In this document: positions 25,202-34,875 of the stretch, one piece after another
How positions within the stretch are numbered: position 1 is the first letter of the stretch
How the letters are laid out: each line of letters starts with the position of its first letter
NCBI GenBank assembly: GCA_965238155.1
Contig: OZ250175.1
Coordinates: forward strand, 1-64,000
Length of the DNA: 64,000 nt
Reading direction: 5' to 3'
DNA from: BJGV01 sp964196335
Lineage (GTDB): Bacteria > Pseudomonadota > Gammaproteobacteria > Burkholderiales > Nitrosomonadaceae
Position numbers and translations under genes: made by a program
The notes under the pieces: generated by a model
Seen by the model: the letters and a program-made list of their open reading frames with translations, nothing else
Told to the model about the DNA's origin: nothing
The model's database searches: none

Positions 25202-25300
25202 ACATGCAAATATTATGCTGCTGGTTTCTGTGAGTCTTACGGTAGGTAAACACCTATTCTTGAAATTAACTCCAATAAGATAATCTAACTCTTTACATAG

Positions 25301-25960
25301 TTACTTGTTCAGAGTCAGCAGGAAGATATTTTCGTATAATTTACTTACTCCCCGCTCATAAAAACGTGGATATTGGTCTAGTACATTGAGTCGTGCTAAC
25401 AGGCATATCCTGGAATGTTCACTGAATAACTCTTCTACCTCACTTACTGAAACTGGAAACGGTGGTCCCGACATTTCTAACTGTGAATAATCAAGAGTAA
25501 CAAGTAGTATCTGAGTACCTGGTGACAGGATTCCCAGGAGATGACGTACATAACTGTCCCGCATATCCTGAGGTAGTGCGATCAGAGATGCACGATCGTA
25601 TACTGCACTGACTTTGATTAAATCTTTCCTGTCTAAATCGAAAAAATCGCCCTTAAGAATACAAATACTATTTGTTTCATAACGATTAAATCTCTTGCAA
25701 CAAACATAATCCGGGATAAGTTTGTTTTCTTTAAAAAAATCCTCTACTGCTATAGCACTTAACTCAACACCCAGCACTTTATAACCTTGTGCATATAGCC
25801 ACAACATATCTTGGCTTTTTCCACATAGGGGTACAAATACTGTACCACCCTGACCCAGATACAGTTCCTTCCAGTACTGACCCAAATATGGATTAGTATC
25901 ATTCTGGTGGAACCCAGTTTCTTTCTGCTCCCAGCGCTCCAGCCAATAATCTTTTTCCAT
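25301..25960 (-). CDS. tpm: Thiopurine S-methyltransferase family protein
   Basis: A 219-residue TPMT-family enzyme. The N-terminus has WLERWEQKETGFHQNDTNPY, then VFVPLCGKSQDMLWLYAQGY with the SAM motif, VLGVELSAIAVEDFF, CILKGDFFDL, AVYDRASLIALPQDMRDSY and TLDYSQLEMSGPPF, which are the family blocks in order. Bacterial TPMT proteins methylate thiols, selenium or tellurium compounds. The length matches the usual 215-220. Stand-alone gene between a convergent methyltransferase and the TIGR04073 gene. Confidence 0.9.
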   Translation of the reverse strand: MEKDYWLERWEQKETGFHQNDTNPYLGQYWKELYLGQGGTVFVPLCGKSQDMLWLYAQGYKVLGVELSAIAVEDFFKENKLIPDYVCCKRFNRYETNSICILKGDFFDLDRKDLIKVSAVYDRASLIALPQDMRDSYVRHLLGILSPGTQILLVTLDYSQLEMSGPPFPVSVSEVEELFSEHSRICLLARLNVLDQYPRFYERGVSKLYENIFLLTLNK

Positions 25961-26039
25961 CTATATACTGAAAACTACGCAGAAGACATTGAGCTGGTTA
26001 GATCAAAAATTGACAGAATATTTATTATTCGAAAACAAT

Positions 26040-26408
26040 TCAGCGCATTTGAGGAGCAGCATAGGTAGTTTCTTTATCAAAGTCATTCCAAATGTAGTCA
26101 GCCCGAACAAGTGGTGTAGTGGGAACTATAAATGTTGCCACATCAAAAGCTCCACTTAGTGTTCGTCCAACCGCATGTACAATCCCAACAAAGAATCCAT
26201 TCGTCATGCCATAAGCAATTCCATCGTTATGGCTGGTAACAATCATGGTCTTGGGAATCTCTACAAAGCCTGTAACGATATTAGCAACACCGTTTCCCAG
26301 CTTCTCGCCTACTTTAGTAGGATATTCATGAGCCATAGCAGCATACGGCAAGAAAAAGAATAACATTGATGCCATCAGCAAAGATTTAACCTTTGTTTTC
26401 ATTAGCAA
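26040..26408 (-). CDS. Exosortase system-associated protein, TIGR04073 family
   Basis: A 122-residue exported protein with a signal peptide (KSLLMASMLFFFLPYAAMA, cleavage near AMA/H). The mature domain has KVGEKLGNGVANIVTGFVEI, then GMTNGFFVGIVHAVGRTLSG and the conserved end ATFIVPTTPLVRADYIWNDF. The family is found in bacteria with PEP-CTERM/exosortase sorting. The start is either TTG 26408 (5 bases after AAGGAG) or ATG 26402. Its function is not known. No other exosortase gene lies in the window. Confidence 0.85.
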   Translation of the reverse strand: MLMKTKVKSLLMASMLFFFLPYAAMAHEYPTKVGEKLGNGVANIVTGFVEIPKTMIVTSHNDGIAYGMTNGFFVGIVHAVGRTLSGAFDVATFIVPTTPLVRADYIWNDFDKETTYAAPQMR

Positions 26409-26689
26409 ATTAGCTCCTTAAAAAATTAAATCCGACCAGAAGAGAGACATACATATTATCAGGAGAGTCTACCAACCTTGAGTAATACATATTCAGATAT
26501 TTTTACCACATTATATTCCATATAAGACCTTAAAATTTACCATTTCTTGCTTCGGTATAATGTGAAACGCCTATTTATAAGACAAGTCTAACGCTCTTTA
26601 TGTTCAACTTTTACTAATACAGCTTATTGTAAGGGGAACTCTTGATCAGAAGAAAATAACACGAATTCCTTATAATTATTGCGGTCTAT

Positions 26690-27784
26690 TTAGACATTAA
26701 AACGAAAATTCATTACATCACCGTCTTTTACCACATATTCTTTCCCTTCTAACCTCATCTTTCCTGCTTCCTTTGAGCCCTGATCACCATCATAGGTGAT
26801 AAAATCCTCATAGTTAATAACTTCAGCACGGATAAACCCTTTCTCAAAATCAGTATGAATCACTCCTGCAGCTTTCGGGGCAGTGTCACCTTTGTGTATA
26901 GTCCATGCACGTACCTCCTTAACACCAGCAGTAAAATACGTTAGCAGACCAAGAAGTTCATAAGCAGCCCTGATCAGCCGGTTTAAACCTGGCTCTTCAA
27001 GACTAGTATCAGCTAAAAAAATCTTCTTATCTTCGTCTGATAACTCAGCAATCTCTGCTTCAAGTGCCACACAAATTACTACTACCGGTGAACTCTCTTT
27101 TGAAGCATATTTTTCTACCTGTTTTAAAAGCGGATTATCAACAAATCCTTTCTCATCTACATTAGCTACATAGATGATCGGTTTAGCAGTGAGTAAACAT
27201 AAAGGTTTTAGTAACTGTATCTGCTCTTTGTCAAATCCTATACTTCTAACTGGTTTTCCTTGATCAAGGTGTGCTCTGACCTGCTCTAATAATGTAACTA
27301 ATTTAATTGCATCTTTATCACCGCTTGATTTAGCTAGTTTAGTTTCACGCTGCAATACTTTATCAATCGTAGCCAGATCAGCAAGAGCCAACTCAGTCTG
27401 TATAGTTTCTATGTCCGAGAGAGGATCTACCTTTCCGGAAACGTGAACAACATTATCATTGGTAAAACAACGCACCATATTGATAATACCGTCAGTTTCA
27501 CGAATATTGGCAAGAAACTTGTTACCTAACCCTTCCCCTTTAGATGCGCCCGCAACAAGTCCTGCAATATCTACAAACTCAACAATAGCAGGCTGCACCT
27601 TCTGAGGCTTAACAATTGCACAGATTCCGGGTAAACGTGGGTCAGGCACCTTTACTATGCCAACATTTGGCTCAATGGTACAAAAGGGGTAATTTTCTGC
27701 AGCAATGCCCCCCTTGGTCAGCGCATTAAATAAGGTAGATTTTCCTACATTAGGTAAGCCAACAATTCCACATTGCAAACTCAT
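26690..27784 (-). CDS. ychF: Ribosome-binding ATPase YchF
   Basis: A 364-residue Obg-family ATPase. It has the P-loop GLPNVGKST (residues 9-17), the switch region FVDIAGLVAGASKGEGLGNK, a NVDE-type base motif (YVANVDEKG), a coiled-coil segment in the middle and a C-terminal TGS domain (TYFTAGVKEVRAWTIHKG). YchF prefers ATP, binds the ribosome and affects leaderless translation and oxidative-stress responses. It follows pth on the same strand, the usual gene order. The length is that of the family. Confidence 0.97.
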   Translation of the reverse strand: MSLQCGIVGLPNVGKSTLFNALTKGGIAAENYPFCTIEPNVGIVKVPDPRLPGICAIVKPQKVQPAIVEFVDIAGLVAGASKGEGLGNKFLANIRETDGIINMVRCFTNDNVVHVSGKVDPLSDIETIQTELALADLATIDKVLQRETKLAKSSGDKDAIKLVTLLEQVRAHLDQGKPVRSIGFDKEQIQLLKPLCLLTAKPIIYVANVDEKGFVDNPLLKQVEKYASKESSPVVVICVALEAEIAELSDEDKKIFLADTSLEEPGLNRLIRAAYELLGLLTYFTAGVKEVRAWTIHKGDTAPKAAGVIHTDFEKGFIRAEVINYEDFITYDGDQGSKEAGKMRLEGKEYVVKDGDVMNFRFNV

Positions 27785-27860
27785 AAATTTATTTAGGTAT
27801 GAATAACAAAAGAGAATAGGATACTAAGTGAGACTTTTAGTTTTCTTCATAACTTATATA

Positions 27861-28439
27861 TCACGTTTCACTACTCTTAGTGTGTAACTTTAACATTGCT
27901 GCCTGATAATCCCCCTGAATGATCAGCGGCCATATCTCCAAACTACGAATAATAGCTTTTTCAATTTTTACTGCTTCTCCCTTACATGGTGACCGCAAAA
28001 CATAATCTGCCACCGAATCTTTGTCTCCGGGATGCCCAATTCCAATTCGTAATCTCCAAAAATTTCTGGTAGCAAGGCACGCAGTAATATCTTTCAGCCC
28101 GTTGTGCCCACCTAATCCTCCACCAATCTTCAGTTTTGATGTCCCCGGAGGCAGGTCCAACTCATCGTGAACGACAAGAATCTGATCAGGGTTAATTTTA
28201 TAAAAATTGCATAGCGTCGATACAGCTTTCCCACTTACATTCATGTATGTCTGAGGACAAAGTAACCACAGTTCATTGTCTCTCTGACCAATACGGGCAC
28301 AAAGACCATGAAACTTTACCTCTTTTCTAAGTGTTACCTGCAATTTATCAGCCAGTTTAAATACCCACTGGAACCCTGCATTGTGACGTGTAGAGACGTA
28401 CTGTTTCCCGTGGTTCCCTAATCCTACAATAAGTTTCAT
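27861..28439 (-). CDS. pth: Peptidyl-tRNA hydrolase
   Basis: A 192-residue Pth that releases peptides from prematurely dropped peptidyl-tRNA. Family motifs are VGLGNHGKQYVSTRHNAGF with the catalytic His, the conserved Asn of YMNVSGKAV, VVHDELDLPPG with the catalytic Asp, and GGGLGGHNGLKDI. The ATG at 28439 is preferred to a GTG three codons upstream, as homology starts at MKLIVGLGN. It lies between rplY and ychF in the conserved prs-rplY-pth-ychF order. Confidence 0.96.
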   Translation of the reverse strand: MKLIVGLGNHGKQYVSTRHNAGFQWVFKLADKLQVTLRKEVKFHGLCARIGQRDNELWLLCPQTYMNVSGKAVSTLCNFYKINPDQILVVHDELDLPPGTSKLKIGGGLGGHNGLKDITACLATRNFWRLRIGIGHPGDKDSVADYVLRSPCKGEAVKIEKAIIRSLEIWPLIIQGDYQAAMLKLHTKSSET

Positions 28440-28467
28440 TGGAAGCACTCTATATTAAATACCCATT

Positions 28468-28502
28468 AAAAAGCCCGCCGAACTAGGCTAGCTCCAGCGG
28501 GC
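28468..28502 (-). terminator. Rho-independent terminator after rplY
   Basis: On the minus strand GCCCGC and GCGGGC pair around a loop of about 18 bases containing a smaller GCTAGC dyad, followed by TTTTT. It lies 21 bases beyond the rplY stop, between rplY and pth, so part of the transcription from prs-rplY probably ends here. Confidence 0.8.
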
Positions 28503-28522
28503 GGATAAATTTCTGATGAAAG

Positions 28523-29221
28523 CTATTTCTTCTTTTCGGCATCTTTATTCTCAATATCCTTTTCATCTTCCTCCTGTTTCTGAACAGTAGTAGGAATTTC
28601 TGCAGCATCCACTGTTTCTTCAGCAGCTGATTCCTCAGAAACGACAGCACGTGGAATTACAATTGTTGCTACAGTTAAATCGTCATCATCATTCCCTTTA
28701 AATGCTGTTATCTCCACTCCAACAGGCAATTTTAGGCTGCTCAAGTGCACTACATCATTAACATCTAATTCAGCCAAGTCAACTTCAATAAATTCAGGTA
28801 AATCTTTTGGCAGGCAAGATATCTCAACTTCAGTGAGTATATGGCTAACAATGCCACCCGATTGTTTTACTCCGGGTGAAACCTCAGCATTGATAAAGTG
28901 TAGCGGCACCTTTGTATGTATCTCTTTATTCTTGTCAACCCGTTGGAAATCAATATGCAACACCTGCAATTTAAAAGGATGCATCTGCAAATCGCGCAAT
29001 AAAACTTGCTCTTTTTTTCCTCCTAAGTCAATAGACAAAATAGAAGCATGAAAGGCTTCAAGCTTGAGCTTGTGATATAAGTTATTGTGATCAAGCTCAA
29101 TAGCTTGAGCTGGATTCTTACCACCATATATGATTCCCGGAACTTTCCCACAACCACGCAGGCGGCGGCTCGCACCCTTACCCTGTAAGACTCGCTTATT
29201 AGCACTAATTTCAATTTGCAT
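28523..29221 (-). CDS. rplY: 50S ribosomal protein L25/general stress protein Ctc
   Basis: A 232-residue long-form L25 (CTC type) that binds 5S rRNA. The N-terminal L25 domain (residues 1-90: GKGASRRLRGCGKVPGIIYG) is followed by the TL5-type C-terminal domain (HFINAEVSPGVKQSGGIVSH, then DLPEFIEVDLAELDVND). An acidic-basic tail ends the protein. It is transcribed with prs (64 bases upstream) and followed by a terminator. Stress-linked expression is known for Ctc but not visible here. Confidence 0.95.
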   Translation of the reverse strand: MQIEISANKRVLQGKGASRRLRGCGKVPGIIYGGKNPAQAIELDHNNLYHKLKLEAFHASILSIDLGGKKEQVLLRDLQMHPFKLQVLHIDFQRVDKNKEIHTKVPLHFINAEVSPGVKQSGGIVSHILTEVEISCLPKDLPEFIEVDLAELDVNDVVHLSSLKLPVGVEITAFKGNDDDDLTVATIVIPRAVVSEESAAEETVDAAEIPTTVQKQEEDEKDIENKDAEKKK

Positions 29222-29285
29222 TATACCTCTCCAAAATGGGATTATCCGCGACCAGATAATCTAAGAAAAATGAATCTCTAGATTT

Positions 29286-30236
29286 TTACTCCATAAACAG
29301 TGAGCTTACTGAATCTTCATTACTAATCCTTAACATCGTTTCTGCTAATAAACTGGCTACACTCAACTGTTGAATACGCTTACAAGCCTTAGCATCGTCA
29401 CGTAGAGGGATTGTATCTGTAACTACTAATTTGTCCAGCTCAGAGTCCTCAATACGCTTTACGGCATCGCCTGAGAGTACCGGATGAGTACAATAAGCTA
29501 CCACACTCTGTGCACCTTCTACTTTCAATGCCCTGGCTGCTTCACACAAAGTGTTAGCGGTGTCGACCATATCATCCATAATAACGCAAGTACGCCCTTT
29601 AACTTCACCAATTATATTCATTACCTTAGCGACATTAGGCTTAGGACGTCGCTTATCTATAATCGCCAGATCACATTCCAGGCGTTTTGCCATTTCCCTT
29701 GCTCGAATCACACCCCCCACATCGGGTGAAACTACGATTAAATTCTGGTAATCGCAAGTCCATACATCTCCAAGCAGAATTGGCATGCCATAAATATTAT
29801 CCACAGATATATCAAAGAACCCTTGAATCTGATCTGAATGTAAATCCATTGTTAGCAGTCTGTCGATTCCAACAGTAGTGAGCATATTTGCTACAACTTT
29901 TGCTGTAATTGGTACTCGTACTGAACGGGGTCTTCTATCCTGACGTGCATAACCAAAATAAGGAATCGCTGCCGTAATACGTCCGGCAGAAGCACGTTTT
30001 AAAGCATCCACCATTACTAAAACTTCCATTAAACTATCATTTGAGGGCATGCACGTTGACTGCAATACAAAAACGTCCTTGCCACGTACATTCTCCAGGA
30101 TCTCAACCATTACCTCGCTATCACTAAAACGGCCAACCGTTGCACGTCCCAGATGGATGTTAAGATGCCTCACCACATCCTGAGCCAGTTTAGGATTGGC
30201 AGTACCAGTGAAAACCATTAGGCTATCGTAAGACAT
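29286..30236 (-). CDS. prs: Ribose-phosphate pyrophosphokinase
   Basis: A 316-residue PRPP synthetase that makes PRPP from ribose 5-phosphate and ATP for nucleotide, histidine and tryptophan synthesis. Visible motifs are GRFSDSEVMVEILENVRGKD, IPYFGYARQDRRPR (ATP loop), TMDLHSDQIQGFFDI, VVSPDVGGVIRA and the PRPP-binding VIMDDMVDTANTLCEAA. Length and order are those of class I enzymes. It is transcribed just after two tRNA-Gln genes. Confidence 0.97.
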   Translation of the reverse strand: MSYDSLMVFTGTANPKLAQDVVRHLNIHLGRATVGRFSDSEVMVEILENVRGKDVFVLQSTCMPSNDSLMEVLVMVDALKRASAGRITAAIPYFGYARQDRRPRSVRVPITAKVVANMLTTVGIDRLLTMDLHSDQIQGFFDISVDNIYGMPILLGDVWTCDYQNLIVVSPDVGGVIRAREMAKRLECDLAIIDKRRPKPNVAKVMNIIGEVKGRTCVIMDDMVDTANTLCEAARALKVEGAQSVVAYCTHPVLSGDAVKRIEDSELDKLVVTDTIPLRDDAKACKRIQQLSVASLLAETMLRISNEDSVSSLFME

Positions 30237-30325
30237 AGTTATAAATTAGGTGATGAGGGGTAAAAAGTATCTCTATACAACATCTTATTGAAAAGCAGCT
30301 TAAACATAAGTTTTTTAATTATATA

Positions 30326-30399
30326 TGGCTGGGGAGGTAGGATCGAACCTACGAATGCTGGAATCAGAATCCAGTGCCTTACCACTTGGCGACTCCCCA
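30326..30399 (-). tRNA. tRNA-Gln (anticodon CTG)
   Basis: A complete cloverleaf of 74 bases with encoded CCA. Acceptor TGGGGAG pairs with CTCCCCA, the anticodon loop TTCTGAT carries CTG, and the T-arm is TAGGTTCGATCCTA. It lies 88 bases from a sister tRNA-Gln(TTG). The two share the acceptor, D and T arms and the surrounding text, indicating a local duplication. Confidence 0.95.
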
Positions 30400-30487
30400 T
30401 AATTACGAACTACTGTCTCGCAAATTCTTTATGGAATGCCGGTCCAATCTCTACCCCACAAAATTACTCAATTAACCCCTATTTATA

Positions 30488-30563
30488 TGGCTGGGGAGGT
30501 AGGGATCGAACCTACGAATGCTGAGATCAAAACCCAGTGCCTTAACCGCTTGGCGACTCCCCA
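30488..30563 (-). tRNA. tRNA-Gln (anticodon TTG)
   Basis: A 76-base tRNA with encoded CCA. The acceptor stem is the same as in the neighbouring tRNA-Gln, and the anticodon loop TTTTGAT carries TTG. It lies between ispE and prs, where betaproteobacteria usually have a tRNA-Gln. Confidence 0.95.
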
Positions 30564-30579
30564 TAATTTCAAATTACCC

Positions 30580-31425
30580 TCATCTCGCAATATTCTGCAT
30601 GGGATGCCGGTCTAGTCCCTGCACTACAAAACCACTCATATCGACAGGAACTCTAGCAAGAGCCATTCGTGCCGCCGACTCTGTTATAAACTCAGCAAAC
30701 ACACAAGCACCAGAACCGGTCATTGCTACCATCGTAGTACTATCGAGCTGTCTGAGCCATTCTAAATGGCGCGCTACTTCAGGGTATGCTAAGCATACCA
30801 CTGACTCTAAATCATTATGTCCGAGCTCGACGGAAAAGGGCGGTATTTTGACCGGAATTGTGTTTCGTGTCAATTCTTTACTGGCAAAGATCTCTGCCGT
30901 TGGCACGTGTACAGGTGGTGCCAAAATCAGGTACCAGGCCGGTAACAATGTGATAGGCTTGAGTTTTTCACCTATCCCTTCAGCAAAAGCATTTTCACCA
31001 AATATAAATACTGGCACATCTGCCCCAAGGTTCAGGCCTAACTCCATTAGCTTTTCCCTGCCCCAGTTCAAATTCCACAAACGGTTAAGCGCTAAAAGTG
31101 TAGTTGCAGCATCTGAGCTACCCCCACCAAGCCCACCCCCCATTGGAATGAATTTTTCCAGGAACATTTCTACTCCAAGAGAAGTTCCACTTTCTTTCTG
31201 TAACAATTGTGCGGCTTGTATACACAGATTTTTCTCTGCTGGCACCCCGAAAATAGGAGTATTTAACTGGATCTTACCATCATCCCGCACAATGAGTTTC
31301 ACCTGGTCAGAAAAATCAAGAAAACGAAAAACTGTTTGTAATAAATGATATCCGTCATTTCTACGGCCTACTACGTGTAGGAACAAATTAAGCTTAGCAG
31401 GAGCAGAGTAAATAAGTTTGGTCAT
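30580..31425 (-). CDS. ispE: 4-diphosphocytidyl-2-C-methyl-D-erythritol kinase
   Basis: A 281-residue GHMP kinase of the non-mevalonate (MEP) isoprenoid pathway, phosphorylating CDP-ME. The N-terminus SAPAKLNLFLHVVGRRNDGY is diagnostic. The ATP-binding GHMP loop IPMGGGLGGGSSDAA follows at about residues 90-105, and the C-terminal MTGSGACVFAEF block completes the fold. It lies between lolB and the tRNA-Gln pair on the same strand, the usual betaproteobacterial arrangement. Confidence 0.96.
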   Translation of the reverse strand: MTKLIYSAPAKLNLFLHVVGRRNDGYHLLQTVFRFLDFSDQVKLIVRDDGKIQLNTPIFGVPAEKNLCIQAAQLLQKESGTSLGVEMFLEKFIPMGGGLGGGSSDAATTLLALNRLWNLNWGREKLMELGLNLGADVPVFIFGENAFAEGIGEKLKPITLLPAWYLILAPPVHVPTAEIFASKELTRNTIPVKIPPFSVELGHNDLESVVCLAYPEVARHLEWLRQLDSTTMVAMTGSGACVFAEFITESAARMALARVPVDMSGFVVQGLDRHPMQNIAR

Positions 31426-31454
31426 AGAATTAAATAGCTATTTTTAATAAATAG

Positions 31455-32123
31455 CTATTTAGTCTCCCAGTTATCTATCACTAATTTAATTTTAAGGTTA
31501 CTACGATTTAATACTAGTACTCTAGGACGCTCTGTTTGTACTAATTGTGAAGGGAAATAGTCTGTATAGGTAATCGCCCATCCATCCTGCCGGATACCTA
31601 TAATACGTCCCTCTGCATCTCTGTCCACTTCCGATTTCGTTTTAGGCGAATTCACACCTCGTACCCAATACTGCAAGCCTAAAAGGGGTAATCGCCATCC
31701 TAGCACCTGCTTAGTGAGATTCTCTACATTTGCAGCACGATAAATCTTATGTTCCGAGGTTGTAAGTAAAACAATGTCCTTATTACTCTTTATCTGCGCC
31801 ACTATTTGTCCAAATGGAGAGAGAAGATGAATGTTATCATCAGTACCGGTATGGCTCCATCGTACTCCACCAGCGAAACCCTTATCCCCACCTTTTGCCG
31901 AAACTCTACCCATAAGTTCAAAATTTACGGATGATGTGACTCCTCCCGACTCAATTATGCTTGTTTCCACAATAGGGGGTTTAAAAATAAATGATGCGCA
32001 ACCTACAAGCAAAGAACATATACAGAGAACCAATGGATATAGAAGAAAATATAATCTTCCTTTATCTGACACCAGTAGTTGCACCTTATACGAAGGATAC
32101 ATCCCGACAAATTTTTTTATCAT
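31455..32123 (-). CDS. lolB: Outer-membrane lipoprotein LolB
   Basis: LolB receives lipoproteins from LolA and inserts them in the outer membrane. The 222-residue product has a lipoprotein signal with lipobox LLVGC (Cys42) after an unusually long N-terminal extension; the ATG at 32102 would shorten it. The mature part shows FELMGRVSAKGGDKGFAGGV, RWSHTGTDDNIHLLSPFGQI and VLGWRLPLLGLQYWVRG, typical of the family. It is followed by ispE at 30 bases and preceded by a TPR lipoprotein, a conserved trio. Confidence 0.93.
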   Translation of the reverse strand: MIKKFVGMYPSYKVQLLVSDKGRLYFLLYPLVLCICSLLVGCASFIFKPPIVETSIIESGGVTSSVNFELMGRVSAKGGDKGFAGGVRWSHTGTDDNIHLLSPFGQIVAQIKSNKDIVLLTTSEHKIYRAANVENLTKQVLGWRLPLLGLQYWVRGVNSPKTKSEVDRDAEGRIIGIRQDGWAITYTDYFPSQLVQTERPRVLVLNRSNLKIKLVIDNWETK

Positions 32124-32138
32124 TTTACAGACGTTACT

Positions 32139-33857
32139 CTAAGGCATGAATTTCTTCATAGTATTGAGCAATACTTCATTGTCTGGATGGCTTTTGATAG
32201 TGGAGCGCCAGACCTTTTTTGCCTCTTCCTTCGTTCCCTGCATCCACAGAACTTCTCCTAAATGTGCAGCAATCTCCGGATCAGGTTTAATCACGAAAGC
32301 TTGCTTAAGATAGCTTACTCCCTTATTGAGATTACCCATGCGATAATGTACCCAACCCAAACTGTCTATAATGTATGGATCTTCCGGAGAAAGTTTAATA
32401 GCTTTTTTGATCAGTTCCAGCGCCTCCGGCAAACGGTTACCATGCTCTGCAAAACTATAGCCAAGCGCATTGTGTGCATGAGCATGATCTGGCTTTAACT
32501 GAATTAATTTACGTAAATCTTTTTCCAAAATATCAATTTTGCCAATTTTTTCTGCGGCCATAGCACGATCGTATAGTAATTCCGGATAATCAGGCAGTTT
32601 CTTTAGACCATTACTGAGTAAATCAAATACCTTCTGATGAGCGCCTGCTTCACGAAGAAATTCTGCTTCGGTGACTATCAGATGGGCTCGTTGCTGATCA
32701 TTCTTTACTGGCAACTGTTGTAAATGCTTGCGAGCTTTACTCAATTTTCCCTGCTTAGAAAGCAAATAGGCATATCTAATTTGTGCCGGAAGAAACTGAT
32801 TACCTCTGACCACTGAACGGAATGACTCCATAGCCTTATCAAGACGATGAGTTTTCTCATATATACTGGCCAGATAAAAACGTATCGTATTTAAATCTTT
32901 ATATCCAAACTCCAGTGCTTTCTTAAAACTTTCCTCAGCAGCATCAAAGTCACGCAGTTCCATAGAAAGCAATCCCACAGCCAGGGCAACATTAGCATTT
33001 CCCGGGCTCTGCGCCAAAAGCTGTTGGAACTGGCCACGAGCTATGATGTAATTTTTCTCTGCAACTAGCATCCGAGCAAAAGTGATACGTGTTTTATTGG
33101 CCTTGGGATAAGTCTTAAGATAATTCTCATAAAACTCTATTGCACTTGCACTTGAAACACGATGTAGTATTCGCCCGTTATAAATTGCGGCCATCTCCCA
33201 ATCCGGACGTAAAGCAAGCACCAGCTTCATCTGTTGCCTCGCTGTCTCAAACTGACCTGCAAGTGATGCAGCCTGAGCTACAGCAAAATGAGCTTCAGGT
33301 ATTTCAGGATAAGGTTTAGCAAATTGCTGCACAAGTTGAAGCGTTTCAGTCTTGTCAGCGTTACGTACTAACAGATTGTTCAACTGCATGAAAAACTTAC
33401 CAGGGTTATCTTCCAGATCTAACAACCTGTCCAGATGAATCCGAGCTTCATCTAGTCTGTCGTTACTTACCAATAGTGCCGCTATAGTCTGGTGTGCGAT
33501 TACTGAGTTTGAGTCAAGCTCTACCCAAAGCTTTGCTGCGTCCAGAGCCTGTATAGGCTTTCGTGAAAGAAGTGCGACCTCAGTTGCACGCTGTGCAACA
33601 CGTGGGTCTCGGGTAGTCTTTGCTAATCTGAGATAACTCTCTGAAGCAACATCTCGATCTCCACGTTGCAGAGCTGTCTCTCCCATTAAGAAATCAAACA
33701 GTATGGGGGCAGTTAAATCCTGTTTGGGTAATTCTAACTGTCCGATTTCATTTTTTTGTTCTTTCTGCTTATCTACCGCAACTACAGCTTTCTCTGGAAG
33801 CTGTGCACAAGCAATAAGGCAAAAGGGCAACAATAAACCAAGAAGTTTAAAATTCAT
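32139..33857 (-). CDS. Tetratricopeptide-repeat lipoprotein
   Basis: A 572-residue protein with lipobox LIAC after a short signal (MNFKLLGLLLPFCLIAC), followed by many TPR units through to the C-terminus. Clear examples are NVALAVGLLSMELRDFDAAE, HAHNALGYSFAEHGNRLPEA and YIIDSLGWVHYRMGNLNKGV. The ATG at 33857 is chosen over an in-frame TTG at 33869. It heads the lolB-ispE run, as in other betaproteobacteria. Probably an outer-membrane-attached periplasmic scaffold; partner unknown. Confidence 0.88.
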   Translation of the reverse strand: MNFKLLGLLLPFCLIACAQLPEKAVVAVDKQKEQKNEIGQLELPKQDLTAPILFDFLMGETALQRGDRDVASESYLRLAKTTRDPRVAQRATEVALLSRKPIQALDAAKLWVELDSNSVIAHQTIAALLVSNDRLDEARIHLDRLLDLEDNPGKFFMQLNNLLVRNADKTETLQLVQQFAKPYPEIPEAHFAVAQAASLAGQFETARQQMKLVLALRPDWEMAAIYNGRILHRVSSASAIEFYENYLKTYPKANKTRITFARMLVAEKNYIIARGQFQQLLAQSPGNANVALAVGLLSMELRDFDAAEESFKKALEFGYKDLNTIRFYLASIYEKTHRLDKAMESFRSVVRGNQFLPAQIRYAYLLSKQGKLSKARKHLQQLPVKNDQQRAHLIVTEAEFLREAGAHQKVFDLLSNGLKKLPDYPELLYDRAMAAEKIGKIDILEKDLRKLIQLKPDHAHAHNALGYSFAEHGNRLPEALELIKKAIKLSPEDPYIIDSLGWVHYRMGNLNKGVSYLKQAFVIKPDPEIAAHLGEVLWMQGTKEEAKKVWRSTIKSHPDNEVLLNTMKKFMP

Positions 33858-34118
33858 GTATAAATCCAAACAATAATCGTTATAAAGTACTAAGACAGAC
33901 TTTAATACATCCCGTATATTAGGTATATTTTACATTCATCACAAGTAGACTCCTTGATAGGACTGGAAGTTTCATTACAATTTTCCTCTTTTTTTTGTTA
34001 TTAATACAAACCTAAAGCTCTAAATTTACTTATCTGATACGTAAATAATAAGACACAATAGTTTACAAATATGCAACATAATGTATTTTCATAAATTATT
34101 TTTTAGAGAACTACTCTA

Positions 34119-34871
34119 ATGACTGATAACATTCTTGCGCTGACCATCTCTGCCCGTAACCTGAGTAGAAACTTTGGCCCCTATCCTGCTGTCAAAGAAA
34201 TTAATCTGGAATTAAAACATGGTGAGGTACTGGGATTTCTTGGCCCCAATGGTGCCGGCAAGACTACTACTATGCGTATACTTACTGGTAACCTTGCACC
34301 CAGCAGAGGTAGTGTGGAAATTTGTGGTATAGATCTACTGGACAAACCAAGTGATGCCAAAACACACATTGGGTATCTTCCCGAAACACCCCCTCTGTAC
34401 CAAGAATTAACAGTAAATGAGTACCTTCGGCTTGCCGCAAAGCTACATCGAGTCAACAGCGCTAAAATATGTTCTGTGCTGGATGAGGTCAAGTTACAAT
34501 GCGGACTAGAAAATACAGGTAACTCTCTAATTAGCTCTCTATCGAAGGGCTATCAGCAACGAGTAGGAATTGCTCAAGCCATAATTCATGATCCTGATGT
34601 AATTATCCTTGATGAGCCGACTGTAGGACTCGATCCTAATCAGATGCGGGAAATTCTTTCCCTAATCCGTAATCTTGGTACAAAACGTAGTGTGATTCTT
34701 TCTACTCATATACTGTCTGAGGTTGCAAGTATATGTGATCGAGTACTAATCATGCACCAGGGACAAATGGTACTTAACGACTCACTGTCCGGACTAAAAG
34801 AAAAAGAAATTAGCCTGGATGAAATATTTTCACAGCTTACCCTGGATAATAAATCTTCTGAAGAAATATAG
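34119..34871 (+). CDS. ABC transporter ATP-binding protein (GldA-like)
   Basis: A 250-residue ATPase of the ABC-2 export group. It has Walker A GPNGAGKTT (about residues 42-50), the Q-loop IGYLPETPPLYQELTV, signature SLSKGYQQRVGIAQA, Walker B VIILDEPTVGLD and the switch His in ILSTHIL. It is followed after four bases by its permease and then a GldG-type protein. The set resembles GldA-GldF-GldG, but in bacteria without gliding motility the substrate is unknown. Confidence 0.92.
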   Translation: MTDNILALTISARNLSRNFGPYPAVKEINLELKHGEVLGFLGPNGAGKTTTMRILTGNLAPSRGSVEICGIDLLDKPSDAKTHIGYLPETPPLYQELTVNEYLRLAAKLHRVNSAKICSVLDEVKLQCGLENTGNSLISSLSKGYQQRVGIAQAIIHDPDVIILDEPTVGLDPNQMREILSLIRNLGTKRSVILSTHILSEVASICDRVLIMHQGQMVLNDSLSGLKEKEISLDEIFSQLTLDNKSSEEI

Positions 34872-34875
34872 CCTT

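Noticed and set aside
30518..31348. Plus-strand 276-codon frame opposite ispE
   Set aside because: It is antisense to a fully conserved ispE and begins inside a tRNA gene.
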